Assembly: GCA_021155205.1 (NCBI GenBank)
Contig: JAJNPS010000021.1
Span: 124,001 to 188,000, forward strand
Length of the DNA stretch: 64,000 nucleotides
Direction: 5' to 3'
Source of the DNA: Rhodobacterales bacterium
GTDB taxonomy: Bacteria; Pseudomonadota; Alphaproteobacteria; Rhodobacterales; Rhodobacteraceae
How positions within the stretch are numbered: the stretch's first letter is position 1; every line of letters starts with the position of its first letter. Under the pieces are notes generated by a model. That model had not been told where the DNA came from. It saw nothing but the letters and a program-made list of their open reading frames with translations, and searched no databases. A program made the translations under genes and the position numbers. Shown piece after piece: positions 9,024 through 18,862 of the stretch.

Positions 9024-10547
9024 ATGCCCACCCCCAAGCCCGTCGTCTTGTGCATTCTGGACGGCTGGGGGATCGGCACCAATCCGGCAGTCAGCGGACC
9101 GGCCCTGGCGGATGTGCCCAACTTCAACCGCATCTGGCGCGATTGCCCGCATGCAACGCTGATCACCCACGGGCCTGACGTCGGTCTGCCAACGGGCCAG
9201 ATGGGCAATTCCGAGGTCGGCCACACCAATATCGGTGCCGGGCGCGTGGTGGCCATGGACCTTGGTGCAATCGACCTGGCCATCGAGGACGGTACATTTG
9301 CGCAAAACCCCGCGCTGCTGGACTTTGCATCAAGGCTCAGGGCGACGGGCGGCACGGCGCATCTGATCGGTGTCGTATCGGATGGCGGGGTACATGGGCA
9401 CCTGAACCACGTCCTGGCCGCCTGTCGCGCGATCACCGCGCTGGGCGTGCCGGTGGCGCTGCATGCGATCACCGACGGGCGGGATGTGGCCCCGTCATCG
9501 GCGGGGGATTTCGTGGCGGCCCTGATGGTGTCGCTGCCGGACGGGGCGCGGGTCGCGACTGTCACGGGGCGATACTGGGCGATGGACCGCGACAACCGCT
9601 GGGACCGCGTGGCGCGGGCCTACAACGCCATGGTCCATGCGCGGGGCGAGGTCGCGCCGACCCCGCAGATCGCCATCGCGCAGTCCTATGCCAAGGCCGA
9701 GACGGACGAGTTCATCGCGCCCACGGTGATCGGCGACTATGCCGGGGCGCGGGCCGGCGATGGAATTTTCTGCCTGAACTTCCGTGCCGACCGCGCGCGG
9801 GAGATTCTGGCCGCATTGGGTCAGCCGCAGTTCGATGCGTTCGACACCGGCCTGCGCCCGACATGGGCCGCGATGCTGGGGATGGTCGAATATTCCGACC
9901 TGCACAGTCACTATATCGCCGCCGCCTACCCCAAGCGGGTGCTGGTCAACGTGCTGGGCGAATGGGTCGCGCGCCACGGGTTGACGCAATTCCGTCTGGC
10001 CGAAACGGAAAAGTATCCCCATGTGACGTTTTTCCTGAACGGGGGCCGCGAGGACCCGTTCCCCGGCGAGACCCGCGCGATGCCGAAATCGCCGAAAGTG
10101 GCGACCTATGACCTGCAGCCCGAGATGAGTGCTGCCGAAGTGTCCGACCATCTGGTGCAGGCGATCGAGGCGCGGCACGACCTGATCGTGGTGAACTACG
10201 CCAATCCCGACATGGTCGGCCATACCGGCAGCCTGCCCGCCGTGATCAAGGCCTGCGAGGCCGTCGATCTTGGCCTTGGTCGTGCGCTGACAGCACTGGC
10301 CGCGGCGGGCGGCGCGATGATTGTCACCGCGGACCATGGCAATTGCGAACTGATGGTCGATCCCGTGACCGGCGGACCGCACACCGCCCACACGACCAAC
10401 CCCGTCCCGGTCATCCTGGTCGGCGGGCCTGCCGGGGCATCCCTGCGCAGCGGCGGGCGCCTGTCCGATCTGGCACCGACCCTGCTGGCACTGATGGGGC
10501 TGCCGCAACCGCCCGAGATGACCGGGCAAAGCCTGATTGTGGCATGA
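9024..10547 (+). CDS. gpmI: 2,3-bisphosphoglycerate-independent phosphoglycerate mutase
   Basis: 507 residues, alkaline-phosphatase superfamily, two Mn ions. Interconverts 3- and 2-phosphoglycerate in glycolysis/gluconeogenesis. CILDGWGIG (residues 10-18) supplies the first metal ligand. The phospho-serine is in QMGNSEVGHTNIGAGR (near residue 63). HAITDGRDVAP, NFRADRAREI, YANPDMVGHTG and TADHGNCE complete the site. Its TGA overlaps the ATG of the EnvC-like gene, starting a coupled cluster with ctpA and rppH. Confidence 0.96.
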   Translation: MPTPKPVVLCILDGWGIGTNPAVSGPALADVPNFNRIWRDCPHATLITHGPDVGLPTGQMGNSEVGHTNIGAGRVVAMDLGAIDLAIEDGTFAQNPALLDFASRLRATGGTAHLIGVVSDGGVHGHLNHVLAACRAITALGVPVALHAITDGRDVAPSSAGDFVAALMVSLPDGARVATVTGRYWAMDRDNRWDRVARAYNAMVHARGEVAPTPQIAIAQSYAKAETDEFIAPTVIGDYAGARAGDGIFCLNFRADRAREILAALGQPQFDAFDTGLRPTWAAMLGMVEYSDLHSHYIAAAYPKRVLVNVLGEWVARHGLTQFRLAETEKYPHVTFFLNGGREDPFPGETRAMPKSPKVATYDLQPEMSAAEVSDHLVQAIEARHDLIVVNYANPDMVGHTGSLPAVIKACEAVDLGLGRALTALAAAGGAMIVTADHGNCELMVDPVTGGPHTAHTTNPVPVILVGGPAGASLRSGGRLSDLAPTLLALMGLPQPPEMTGQSLIVA

Positions 10548-11686
10548 GGGCCGCCGCAGCCCTGGCCTTGTGGATCGCGCTTGGCTCCGGCGCGCTGGCG
10601 CAGACCGTTGCCGAAAAGGCGGCGGCCGCCGCCGATGCGCTGCAAACCGCGATCTCCCGCCTGCAAGAGGCCGAACGCGCCAAGGACCGCGTCGCCGTCC
10701 TGACCCAGACGATCCGTGCCTACGAGGATGGTCTGGCGGCCCTGCGCGAGGTCTTGCGCCAGGTGCAGGACCGCCAAGCCGCGCTGACAAGGCAACTCGA
10801 CGGCCGGCGCGACAGGGTGGCCCAGCTTTTGGCCGTATTGTCGCGCATCGAGACCGAAACCGGCCCGCTTTTGCTGTTGCATCCAGATGGCCCTCTCGAC
10901 ACCGCACGCTCAGGCATGATCCTGGCCGAGGTGACGCCCGCGCTTCAGGCCGAGGTCGATGTCCTGCGCGCCGACCTGCGGGAACTGGCCGACCTGCGCT
11001 CCCTGCAATCCGGCGCGGCCGAAACGCTGGTCAAGGGGCTTGGCGCGGTGCAGACGGCGCGGACCGCCCTGAGCCAGGCCATGTCGGACCGCACCGATCT
11101 GCCCGTGCGTTTTACGGAAGACCCCGAGGCGCTGCGCAGACTGGTCGAAAATGCCGACACGCTTGAGGCACTTGCCGCCGGACTTGCCCTGCGAGGGGGC
11201 GACGGGCAGGACAATGCGGATTTTGCCGCCGCCAAGGGCAGCCTGGCACTGCCGGTGCAAGGCACGCTGATCCGCCGCGCGGGAGAGGCCGACCCGACCG
11301 GCGTGCGCAGGCCTGGCCTGACCTTTGCGACACGCCCGCAGGCGCTGGTCACGTCGCCGGTCGCGGCGACGATCCGGTATCTCGGGCCGCTGCTGGACTA
11401 CGGAAATGTGATCATCCTGGAACCGGGCTTGGGCTATCTGTTGATTGTGGCAGGCTGCGAGACGCTTTACGGCAAGGTCGGCGAGGTGATCGCGGCGGGC
11501 GCGCCCATCGGGTTGATGGGCGGCGGATTGCCCGAGGCCGATGCAGAAACCCCGCAGGCATCCGACGGTGCTGGTCAAAGGGAAACAGAAACGCTTTACT
11601 TGGAACTGCGGCGCGAGGCCAAGCCGATTGACCCCGCAGAATGGTTTGCGGCGACAGCCGGGCCGCCGACCCCAACGGGAGACTGA
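10544..11686 (+). CDS. EnvC-like murein hydrolase activator (degenerate LytM/M23 domain)
   Basis: 380 residues from an ATGA overlap with gpmI. Residues 1-19 are a signal peptide (ending ALA-Q). Residues 20-200 are heptad-rich coiled coil, and the C-terminal 110 residues are a LytM fold (SPVAATIRYLGPLLDYGNVIILEPG). The usual zinc ligands are missing: the first H-x3-D region reads GLTFATRP and the Y-A-H region reads IVAGCE. Like E. coli EnvC it should activate amidases at the division site rather than cut peptidoglycan itself. It precedes ctpA by seven bases, matching the common envC-ctp pairing. Confidence 0.88.
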   Translation: MRAAAALALWIALGSGALAQTVAEKAAAAADALQTAISRLQEAERAKDRVAVLTQTIRAYEDGLAALREVLRQVQDRQAALTRQLDGRRDRVAQLLAVLSRIETETGPLLLLHPDGPLDTARSGMILAEVTPALQAEVDVLRADLRELADLRSLQSGAAETLVKGLGAVQTARTALSQAMSDRTDLPVRFTEDPEALRRLVENADTLEALAAGLALRGGDGQDNADFAAAKGSLALPVQGTLIRRAGEADPTGVRRPGLTFATRPQALVTSPVAATIRYLGPLLDYGNVIILEPGLGYLLIVAGCETLYGKVGEVIAAGAPIGLMGGGLPEADAETPQASDGAGQRETETLYLELRREAKPIDPAEWFAATAGPPTPTGD

Positions 11687-11693
11687 GACCACG

Positions 11694-13040
11694 ATGAGGA
11701 AGTTTGTAATTGCCGCGCTGGGCGGCACCGTTGCGGGCGCGCTGATCACCACGCAGATCGCCGGGCCGCTGGTCGCGCAGGAAACACGCGCCGACACGTC
11801 GGTCTATCAGCAGCTGGATCTGTTCGGCGATGTGTTCGAACGCATCCGCGCGCAATATGTCGAAGAGGTCAAGACCGACGCACTGGTCGAGGCTGCGATC
11901 AACGGCATGCTGACCTCGCTCGATCCACATTCCAGCTATATGTCCGCCAAGGACTTCGAGGACATGCAGGTGCAGACCCGCGGCGAGTTCGGCGGGCTTG
12001 GCATCGAAGTGACGCAGCAGGATGGCTACATCAAGGTCGTCTCGCCGATGGATGACACGCCCGCCGCAAAGGCCGGCATCCAGGCGGGCGACTTCATCAC
12101 CCAGGTCAACGGCGAATCCGTGCTGGGGCTGATGCTGGACCAGGCGGTCGACATGATGCGCGGGCCGGTCGGGTCGGAAATCATTCTGACCGTCATGCGC
12201 GAAGGCGTCGCCGAGCCTTTTGACGTGTCGATCGTGCGCGACACGATCAAGCTGGTTGCCGTGAAGGGCCGCGTTGTCGGCAAGGCCGTTGTCCTGCGGA
12301 TCACCACCTTCAATGACCAGACCCAGCCTGGGGTCGAATCCGAGCTTGCCAAGGGGATCAAGGAACTCGGCGGGGCGGAAAATCTTCAGGGCGTGGTTCT
12401 TGACCTGCGCAACAATCCGGGCGGCCTGTTGACCGAAGCGATTTCGGTGTCCGACAGTTTCCTTGAAACCGGCGAGATCGTCTCCACGCGCGGCCGGTCG
12501 GCAGGGGATGGTGAGCGGTTCAACGCCGGCCCCGGCGATCTGGCCAACGGCAAACCCATCGTGGTCTTGATCAACGGTGGCTCCGCCTCGGCGTCGGAAA
12601 TCGTGACGGGCGCGCTGCAGGATCATCGCCGCGCCATCGTTGTCGGTACCCGCAGCTTCGGCAAGGGTTCGGTGCAGACGCTGATCCCGCTGCAGGGCGA
12701 CGGCGCCATGCGCCTGACCACGGCGCGCTATTACACCCCGTCGGGGCGGTCGATCCAGGCGCTCGGCATTTCGCCCGACATCGTCGTCAACCAGCCGAAA
12801 AAGGCCGAAGGCGCAGGTACCGAGGCGCAGGCCGCCGAAGATGCCGCCAACAACCGGACCGAGGCCGACCTGCGCGGTGCCATCACCAACGACTCGATGA
12901 CCGAGGACGAAAAGCGCTTGTTCGAGGAAGAACGCGCCCGCGCCGAAGAAGCAGCCAAGCTGCGGGACGAGGATTACCAGCTTGCCTATGCGGTCGACAT
13001 CCTCAAGGGGCTGAACACCATCGGCACGCCGACCCCCTGA
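11694..13040 (+). CDS. ctpA: S41 family carboxy-terminal processing protease
   Basis: 448 residues; the ATG at 11694 follows a GGGAGA. A signal peptide or anchor spans residues 1-29. A PDZ domain follows (near 90-180, [28 protein letters not shown]). The S41 core has LRNNPGGLL, the catalytic serine in [10 protein letters not shown] (near 299), and the catalytic lysine in SFGKGSVQT (324), a Ser-Lys dyad. The last 60 residues are charged and helical. It cleaves periplasmic substrates, often peptidoglycan-hydrolase regulators, which fits the EnvC-like gene just upstream. Confidence 0.93.
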   Translation: MRKFVIAALGGTVAGALITTQIAGPLVAQETRADTSVYQQLDLFGDVFERIRAQYVEEVKTDALVEAAINGMLTSLDPHSSYMSAKDFEDMQVQTRGEFGGLGIEVTQQDGYIKVVSPMDDTPAAKAGIQAGDFITQVNGESVLGLMLDQAVDMMRGPVGSEIILTVMREGVAEPFDVSIVRDTIKLVAVKGRVVGKAVVLRITTFNDQTQPGVESELAKGIKELGGAENLQGVVLDLRNNPGGLLTEAISVSDSFLETGEIVSTRGRSAGDGERFNAGPGDLANGKPIVVLINGGSASASEIVTGALQDHRRAIVVGTRSFGKGSVQTLIPLQGDGAMRLTTARYYTPSGRSIQALGISPDIVVNQPKKAEGAGTEAQAAEDAANNRTEADLRGAITNDSMTEDEKRLFEEERARAEEAAKLRDEDYQLAYAVDILKGLNTIGTPTP

Positions 13041-13056
13041 CGGACCGGGGCAGCAG

Positions 13057-13539
13057 ATGGACGCCAAAGCCGCCAGCCTGCCCTATCGTCCCTGCGTTGG
13101 GGTCATGCTGATCAATGCGCAGGGACTGGTCTTTGCAGGCCAGCGCATCGACAGCCCGATCCCCGCCTGGCAGATGCCCCAGGGCGGCATTGACGACGGC
13201 GAAAAGCCCCGCGCCGCCGCCCTGCGCGAACTGTGGGAAGAAACCGGCGTGACCGCCGATCTGGTCGCGTTTGTCGGCAAGACGCATCACTGGATCACCT
13301 ACGACCTGCCGCCCGACCTTCTGGGCAAGGTCTGGGGCGGCAGGTATCGCGGCCAGCGGCAGAAATGGTTCCTGTTCAGGTTCCTCGGAACCGATGCCGA
13401 CATCAGGATCGCCACCGAGAATCCCGAGTTTTCCAGCTGGCGCTGGATTGCGGCCGACCAGATGGTCGCCGAAATCGTGCCCTTCAAACGCGCAGTCTAT
13501 GACCAGGTCGTGCGCAGCTTTCGCGCGTATCTGGCCTAG
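13057..13539 (+). CDS. rppH: RNA pyrophosphohydrolase RppH
   Basis: 160 residues, a Nudix hydrolase that removes pyrophosphate from the 5' end of triphosphorylated mRNA and starts decay. The Nudix box [20 protein letters not shown] reads on into TGV (residues 43-65). [21 protein letters not shown] and PEFSSWRWI match RppH of alphaproteobacteria in order and length. It lies 16 bases after ctpA and is probably the last gene of the gpmI-envC-ctpA-rppH cluster. Confidence 0.95.
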   Translation: MDAKAASLPYRPCVGVMLINAQGLVFAGQRIDSPIPAWQMPQGGIDDGEKPRAAALRELWEETGVTADLVAFVGKTHHWITYDLPPDLLGKVWGGRYRGQRQKWFLFRFLGTDADIRIATENPEFSSWRWIAADQMVAEIVPFKRAVYDQVVRSFRAYLA

Positions 13540-13692
13540 AAGTGACGTCTCAGCTAGCCCCCCGCTCTGCAATGCAAGACGACCTAACTCCATGCAGACG
13601 ACTCCCCCCTTCCCATCCTGCCGATTCCCCGCTATAGGCCCCCGGTCGCGCCGCACACCCTTGGAGGGCGGCGGACTTAACAGGAGAACACC

Positions 13693-14304
13693 ATGGCACG
13701 CGAGATCGCAGATCTTATGGCCGAGGTACGGACGGGGACAGGCAAGGGGGCCGCCCGTCAAGCCCGTCGCAATGGGCTCGTACCCGGCATCATCTACGGC
13801 GACGGGCAAACGCCCACGCCGATCAACCTGCAGTACAACTACCTCTTGAAACGGCTGAAGGCGGGCCGGTTCCTGTCGACGCTGTGGAACCTCAAGGTCG
13901 AGGGCAAACCCGATGAACACGTCATCTGCCGCGCCGTGCAGCGCGACGTGGTCCGGGACCAGCCGACGCATGTCGATTTCATGCGCATCCACGACGAAAG
14001 CCGGATCAGCCTGTTCATCCACGTCGATTTCATCAACCACGAGGCCAGCCCCGGCCTGAAGCGCGGCGGCACGCTGACCGTCGTGCGCCCCGAGGTGGAG
14101 CTTGAGGTGATGGCGGGAGATATCCCCGATCACGTGACGGTGGACCTGACCGGCAAGCAGATCGGCGATGTGATCCACATCAACGACATCGCCCTGCCCG
14201 AAGGCGCGCGCCCCACGATCACGCGCAACTTTGTCGTGGCCAACGTGGCGGCCCCGGCGGGTCTGGCCTCGGCAGACAACGAAGAAGCGGCTGCTGAAGC
14301 CTAA
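13693..14304 (+). CDS. rplY: 50S ribosomal protein L25/general stress protein Ctc
   Basis: 203 residues, the long (TL5/CTC) form of bL25 that binds 5S rRNA: an N-terminal L25 domain (residues 1-95; [21 protein letters not shown] is typical) and a C-terminal beta domain ([20 protein letters not shown]). The tail is Ala-rich. CAGGAGAACACC precedes the ATG. A strong intrinsic terminator follows 30 bases after the stop, so the gene forms its own unit, with pth downstream starting afresh. Confidence 0.95.
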   Translation: MAREIADLMAEVRTGTGKGAARQARRNGLVPGIIYGDGQTPTPINLQYNYLLKRLKAGRFLSTLWNLKVEGKPDEHVICRAVQRDVVRDQPTHVDFMRIHDESRISLFIHVDFINHEASPGLKRGGTLTVVRPEVELEVMAGDIPDHVTVDLTGKQIGDVIHINDIALPEGARPTITRNFVVANVAAPAGLASADNEEAAAEA

Positions 14305-14330
14305 GTCACGCAGCCTGACAGTGATGACGG

Positions 14331-14354
14331 CGGGGGGCTTCGGCCCCCCGTTTT
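14331..14354 (+). terminator. intrinsic terminator after rplY
   Basis: CGGGGGGC-TTCG-GCCCCCCG stem-loop followed by TTTTCG, 27 bases after the rplY stop. The GC stem, UUCG tetraloop and T run form a textbook Rho-independent terminator on the plus strand. Confidence 0.92.
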
Positions 14355-14432
14355 CGTTTGACCAGGGGCGTTTGGTTGCCCCTGCTCCTTCGCGCAACTA
14401 TGCTGGCGCGGCGTTGATCAGGATGTCGGGCG

Positions 14433-15131
14433 ATGAAGATTTTTGTGGGCCTGGGCAATCCCGGTGCCAAATACGCAGGCAACCGCCACAATATCGGTTT
14501 CATGGCGGTCGACCGGATCGCCGCCGATCACGGATTTTCGCCCTGGCGGCGCGCGCATCAGGGGCAGATGTCCGAGGGACGGCTGGGCACGGAAAAGGTC
14601 TTGCTGCTGAAACCCGAGACCTTCATGAACCTGTCAGGCCAGTCGGTCCGCGCGGCGATGGACTTCTACAAGCTGACGCCTGCCGACGTCATGGTGTTCC
14701 ATGACGAGCTGGACCTCGCCCCCGGCAAGATCCGCGTCAAGGCCGAGGGCGGGCATGCAGGGCACAACGGCCTGCGGTCCATGCACCAGCATCTGGGCGC
14801 GGACGCCTATGGCCGCGTGCGCCTCGGCATCGGGCATCCCGGCCACAAGGACGCGGTGGCGGCCTACGTGCTGCACGACTTTGCCAGGGACGATCAGGAC
14901 TGGCTGGATGACCTTTTGCGCGGCATTTCGGACGGGGCCGCGGCGCTGGCCGAAGGCGACAGCGCCCGGTTCCTGAACGCCGTCGCCTTGCGCACAGCGC
15001 CGCCACGATCCTCGACCGGCGACATGCGGCACAAGGTACGGAAATCCCCCGAACCGACACAGGATGTCACGGCCGCAGCGCCCGATGACCCGCGCACGCC
15101 GATGCAGCGTCTGCTGGACCGGTTCCGCTAG
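14433..15131 (+). CDS. pth: peptidyl-tRNA hydrolase
   Basis: 232 residues. Releases tRNA from prematurely dropped peptidyl-tRNA. MKIFVGLGNPGAKYAGNRHN holds the catalytic histidine (His19 or nearby); KPETFMNLSGQSV, FHDELDLAPGKIRVK and GGHAGHNGLRS complete the active site. The enzyme core ends near residue 185; a 45-residue polar tail, common in alphaproteobacterial Pth, follows. The start lies 128 bases after rplY, a widely conserved order. Its TAG stop is shared, on the opposite strand, with the convergent gene through one CTAG. Confidence 0.95.
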   Translation: MKIFVGLGNPGAKYAGNRHNIGFMAVDRIAADHGFSPWRRAHQGQMSEGRLGTEKVLLLKPETFMNLSGQSVRAAMDFYKLTPADVMVFHDELDLAPGKIRVKAEGGHAGHNGLRSMHQHLGADAYGRVRLGIGHPGHKDAVAAYVLHDFARDDQDWLDDLLRGISDGAAALAEGDSARFLNAVALRTAPPRSSTGDMRHKVRKSPEPTQDVTAAAPDDPRTPMQRLLDRFR

Positions 15132-16162
15132 CCCGACTGGCCAACGCCGTTCGACTTGCGTTCTGCCGGCAGCAACACCCCTGACAGTGCACGCGCGACC
15201 GTGGCGCTGACCTTGGGGCGCGGCAAGGCGACAAAGGCCATCGGTCGGCAGACCTCCATCGCGGCAATCCCGACGCGCGCGGTCAGTCCTGCGTTCACCA
15301 CCCCCTCGCCGAACCGGCGTGACAGTTTGGACAGCACGCCCCCGCCAGCGACAGACCCCAAAAGGTCGTCGGTCAGCGCCAGTGCCCCCGCCCCCATCAC
15401 CGCACCAAAGACGCGGGCCATCAGCCGCCAGGTGGCAAGTCCGCCCGACCGGCCACCATAGATCGCCGACAGCCGCCGCACCATCCGCAGGTTGGCGTAA
15501 AGCGCTGTCGCGACATCGGCCAGCGCCAGCGGCACCATCGCCGTGACAAGGCCGACCTGCCGGGCCGCAGCCTCGACCTCTACCAGGGCCGCGCGATCCA
15601 GCGGGGCCAGCAGTTCGCGCTCGCACAGGGCCAGCAGCGCATCGGCATCGAACATCTCGGCCCGCTGTTCCGCGACCTTCGCCTTACCCCACGAAACCTC
15701 GGGGCGGCTGGCGTAGAGGCTGACCAGTGCATCCGCCACCTTGCGCGCGGCAGGCAGGTCTGCGCCGCCGCGCGCCGCTTGGGACTGTGCACGCAGGGCA
15801 TCCAGCCGGCGCAGGCGGGAATAGCTGGCGACCTCTTGCAGGATCATCACGGCCAGGATTGCCACGGCAAGGCCGGTCAGCACGAACGCCACCCAGCCGA
15901 GCACCGTGTTCTGTGCGAATAGCCCGGTCACATAGTCATAAAGCGCGGTCGAGACGATCAGCGTGAAGAGGCTGCCGAACACCCACCGGACAAACCGTGT
16001 CCAGCCCGACGCCTGCCGCGTCACCAGACGCCCGGCCGTCTGCATGGCGCGTCCCGTCGGCACCTCGTCCGGGACATGCGCGGCGCCTCCCGGATCGGCG
16101 TGGTCGGCATCGTCCCGATCCACCAGCGCGGGGCGGGCCGGGCGTTTTGTCTCGTCGTTCAT
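15128..16162 (-). CDS. TIGR01620/DUF697 family membrane protein (YcjF-like)
   Basis: 344 residues. The N-terminal 45 are charged and disordered. Two transmembrane helices follow (RFVRWVFGSLFTLIVSTALYDYV and LGWVAFVLTGLAVAILAVMIL). The C-terminal half holds the DUF697-like hydrophobic region, from QVGLVTAMVPLALADVATAL to TARVGIAAMEVCRPM. It lies 19 bases after the YcjX-like gene in the same operon, as in E. coli ycjX-ycjF. The role is unknown; the pair is stress-linked in enterobacteria. Confidence 0.85.
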   Translation of the reverse strand: MNDETKRPARPALVDRDDADHADPGGAAHVPDEVPTGRAMQTAGRLVTRQASGWTRFVRWVFGSLFTLIVSTALYDYVTGLFAQNTVLGWVAFVLTGLAVAILAVMILQEVASYSRLRRLDALRAQSQAARGGADLPAARKVADALVSLYASRPEVSWGKAKVAEQRAEMFDADALLALCERELLAPLDRAALVEVEAAARQVGLVTAMVPLALADVATALYANLRMVRRLSAIYGGRSGGLATWRLMARVFGAVMGAGALALTDDLLGSVAGGGVLSKLSRRFGEGVVNAGLTARVGIAAMEVCRPMAFVALPRPKVSATVARALSGVLLPAERKSNGVGQSG

Positions 16163-16181
16163 TGCGACCCTTTCCAGCCGC

Positions 16182-17597
16182 TCACAGCCGGTCTCCGATC
16201 AGGAACTCGGCGGCGCGGTCCAGCCTGATATGGGGTGGCCCCTCGCCGGGCCGAAGGCGCAGGCGCGCCGGCGCGAAGTCCATCACCGTGTAGTCGGCGT
16301 CCAGCCATTTTTCCGCACCCTCTCGTGCAGCGGCCAGCACGCGGGCCGGATCCTCGGGCAACTCGCCGGGGAACAGCGCGACCTGTTTGCCCGTCTTGAG
16401 CAACCGTCCCCGCACCGCAGGCAAAGAGACGCCGTCGCGCAGGATGTCCTCCTCCACCGTCGTCCGCAGCGCGGCCATCGACATCGCCATGGTGCGCGCG
16501 CCGGAATAGTCCGCGCGCGCGATCGCCTCGCGCAGCAGGCCCTGCATCAGGGCGGTCAGGCGGGGGTGCTGGCTGTGATGCAGATGATCCGCCTTGGTCG
16601 CGGCGAACAGGATACGCTCCACCCGGTGGGTCCCAAGGATGCGCGACAGCCATCCATTTTCGCCGGGGCGGAACGCCGCCAGGATCTCGGCCATCGCCGT
16701 GCGCGTTTCCTCCACCGCGACGGGCCCGCGATGGATCGCGCCCAGCACATCCACCAGAACGATCTGGCGGTCGATGCGGGCGAAATGGTTGCGGAAAAAC
16801 GGCTCCACCACCTGCCGCTTGTAGCCGTCATAGCGCCGCTGCATCTCGCGCCACAGGCTGCCCCGCGCCGTGGTCGCAGGCATCGGCAGGGGCGCAAAGC
16901 ACAACACCGGCGATCCGGCAAGGTCGCCCGGCAACAGGAACCGCCCCGGTGCGCCGTCGGAATGGCCCGCATCCCGCGCCGCAGCCAGATAGGCGGTATA
17001 GCTGTCCGCGAGCGCCCGTGCGCGCACCTCGTCATGGCGCAGGGATCCGTCCTCGGCCCGCGCGCTGGACAGGAACTCCGCAGCCTCGGGCCGCCTGGCG
17101 ATCCGCGCCAGAACCCGTTCGGACCATTGGCCATAATCCGGCGCCATCAGGCCAAGGTCCAAAAGCCACTCGCCGGGATAGTCTACGATGTCCACATGCA
17201 CCATGCGCGGTCCGCTGAACGACGACAGGAACCCCGATGGCCGCACCCGGAAGGACAGCCGCAGTTCCGATATGCTGCGCGTCGAGGTCGGCCAGCGCGG
17301 ATCATTCCCGGTCAACGCCGCCAGATGCGCCTCGACATCAAAGCGGGGCACGGTCATGTCCGGTTGCGGTTGCAGCATCACCGCCTCGATGCGGCCCTGC
17401 GTTGCCGCCGCCAGTTGCGGCATCCGTCCCCGGTCGAGCAGGTTCGCCACCAGGCTGGTGATGAACACCGTCTTGCCCGAACGCGCAAGCCCCGTCACCC
17501 CCAAGCGGATCACTGGCTCGAAGAGCGAGGACGAAGCTGCGGCAACGGCATTTTCCACACCCCGCGCGATGCTGTCTGTCAGACGTCCGATGACCAA
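16182..17597 (-). CDS. YcjX-like P-loop NTPase
   Basis: About 471 residues. The P-loop reads GLARSGKTVFITSL near residue 32, the FDVEAHLAALTG and DIVDYPGEWLLDL segments are typical, and ILFAATKADHLHHSQHPRL is the family's NKxD-like region. I chose TTG at 17597, which has AGGGGA seven bases upstream; an ATG at 17624 with nine more residues is the alternative. The partner membrane gene follows in an operon. Function is unknown; GTP or ATP hydrolysis is inferred from the P-loop. Confidence 0.85.
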   Translation of the reverse strand: MVIGRLTDSIARGVENAVAAASSSLFEPVIRLGVTGLARSGKTVFITSLVANLLDRGRMPQLAAATQGRIEAVMLQPQPDMTVPRFDVEAHLAALTGNDPRWPTSTRSISELRLSFRVRPSGFLSSFSGPRMVHVDIVDYPGEWLLDLGLMAPDYGQWSERVLARIARRPEAAEFLSSARAEDGSLRHDEVRARALADSYTAYLAAARDAGHSDGAPGRFLLPGDLAGSPVLCFAPLPMPATTARGSLWREMQRRYDGYKRQVVEPFFRNHFARIDRQIVLVDVLGAIHRGPVAVEETRTAMAEILAAFRPGENGWLSRILGTHRVERILFAATKADHLHHSQHPRLTALMQGLLREAIARADYSGARTMAMSMAALRTTVEEDILRDGVSLPAVRGRLLKTGKQVALFPGELPEDPARVLAAAREGAEKWLDADYTVMDFAPARLRLRPGEGPPHIRLDRAAEFLIGDRL

Positions 17598-17706
17598 TCC
17601 CAGTCCCCTTTGCGCGCCCAACATAGGCAGCGCGGCCCCGCATCGGTAGGGGGAAAGCGCGGCGCGGCATGGACAGGCGCGGACGAAGGCGATAACCGAC
17701 AGCCCC

Positions 17707-18477
17707 ATGCCGCGCTATGCCCTGCTCATCGACTATCACGGGGGACCGTTCAACGGCTGGCAACGCCAGTCGGGTGGGCAGCCATCGGTGCAGGGCCGGA
17801 TCGAGGCAGCGCTGGCGGCTTTGGGACCGGCTGCGGCCGTGCAAGGTGCTGGCCGCACCGATGCGGGCGTGCATGCCACGGGTCAGGTTGCGCATTGCGA
17901 CCTTGCGCAGGACTGGGATGCGTTCAAGCTGACCGGCGCGCTGAACTTTCATCTGCGCCCGGATCCGGTTGCGGTGCTGGATGCGGCGCGGGTCGCCGAC
18001 GATTTTCACGCGCGGTTTTCGGCGCTGGAGCGGTCCTATACCTATCGCATCGTCAACCGCCGCGCGCCCTTGACGCAGGAGGCCGGGCTGGCCTGGCAGG
18101 TGATCCGGCCGCTGGATGCAGACGCGATCCGGGCGGGTGCCGCGCATCTGATCGGCAAGCATGACTTCACCACCTTCCGCTCGCTGTTCTGCCAGGCGCA
18201 AAGCCCGGTCAAGACGCTGGATCAGATCACCGTGACCAGCCACGACTATCCCGGCGGTCAGGAAATCCGGTTGCAGTTCCGGGCCCGCAGCTTCCTGCAC
18301 AATCAGGTCCGGTCCATCGTCGGCACGCTGGAGCGGGTGGGGTCGGGTGCCTGGCCCCCGGACCGGGTTGCCAAGGTGCTGGCCCTGCGCGACCGTGCCG
18401 CCTGCGGGCCGGTCTGCCCGCCGGACGGGCTGACGCTGACGGGGGTCCGCTATACGGCTGATCCGTTCGCACGTTGA
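17707..18477 (+). CDS. truA: tRNA pseudouridine(38-40) synthase TruA
   Basis: 256 residues. Makes pseudouridine at positions 38-40 of the anticodon arm. [21 protein letters not shown] is the usual start; the catalytic aspartate is in [15 protein letters not shown] (near residue 57). HDFTTFRS and [17 protein letters not shown] are the other conserved blocks. It is divergent from ycjX with about 110 bases between. Confidence 0.96.
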   Translation: MPRYALLIDYHGGPFNGWQRQSGGQPSVQGRIEAALAALGPAAAVQGAGRTDAGVHATGQVAHCDLAQDWDAFKLTGALNFHLRPDPVAVLDAARVADDFHARFSALERSYTYRIVNRRAPLTQEAGLAWQVIRPLDADAIRAGAAHLIGKHDFTTFRSLFCQAQSPVKTLDQITVTSHDYPGGQEIRLQFRARSFLHNQVRSIVGTLERVGSGAWPPDRVAKVLALRDRAACGPVCPPDGLTLTGVRYTADPFAR

Positions 18478-18528
18478 AAGCCGCCCCATTCCGCCGCAAG
18501 GTGGCGACAGCAAACACGGGGAACGCCG

Positions 18529-18804
18529 ATGCCTTTTCTTGAGCTTTTGCAATCGCAACTGACGGATGTGTTCCGTATCGGCCTGATCATCGCGCTGGTC
18601 GCCACCACGCTGCGCACGCAGACTGTCACCGGCACCCTTTTGCCGCTGCTGGCAGGCGTGGTCTTTGTCGCCGTGATCATCCCGACGACGATGCCCACGA
18701 CCGGACCCGCCTTGCGCGCCATCGGCATCGGGGTTGTCGCCAACCTCATCCTGCTGGCCGTGGCCATGGGCGCACTGGCGGTCTATCGCCGGGCCAGGCG
18801 GTGA
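18529..18804 (+). CDS. small membrane protein of unknown function
   Basis: 91 residues with three hydrophobic helices (DVFRIGLIIALVATTL, LLPLLAGVVFVAVIIP, AIGIGVVANLILLAVAMGALAV). I do not recognise the family. It follows truA by 51 bases with a GGGGAACGCCG before the ATG and is closed by a strong hairpin, so it is probably expressed with truA. Codon use matches its neighbours. Confidence 0.6.
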   Translation: MPFLELLQSQLTDVFRIGLIIALVATTLRTQTVTGTLLPLLAGVVFVAVIIPTTMPTTGPALRAIGIGVVANLILLAVAMGALAVYRRARR

Positions 18805-18811
18805 ACGGAAA

Positions 18812-18835
18812 CGGGCCGGGGTTTCCCCCGGCCCG
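18812..18835. terminator. bidirectional terminator hairpin
   Basis: CGGGCCGGGG-TTTC-CCCCGGCCCG lies between the convergent truA-side gene and the MFS gene. It is a perfect 10-bp GC stem, but T runs are weak on both sides. Confidence 0.7.
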
Positions 18836-18862
18836 TCCCTGCCTTACGGCTTGGGCGTGACG

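Noticed and set aside
11412..13067. 551-codon open frame on the minus strand
   Set aside because: Antisense of ctpA, which has full catalytic motifs.
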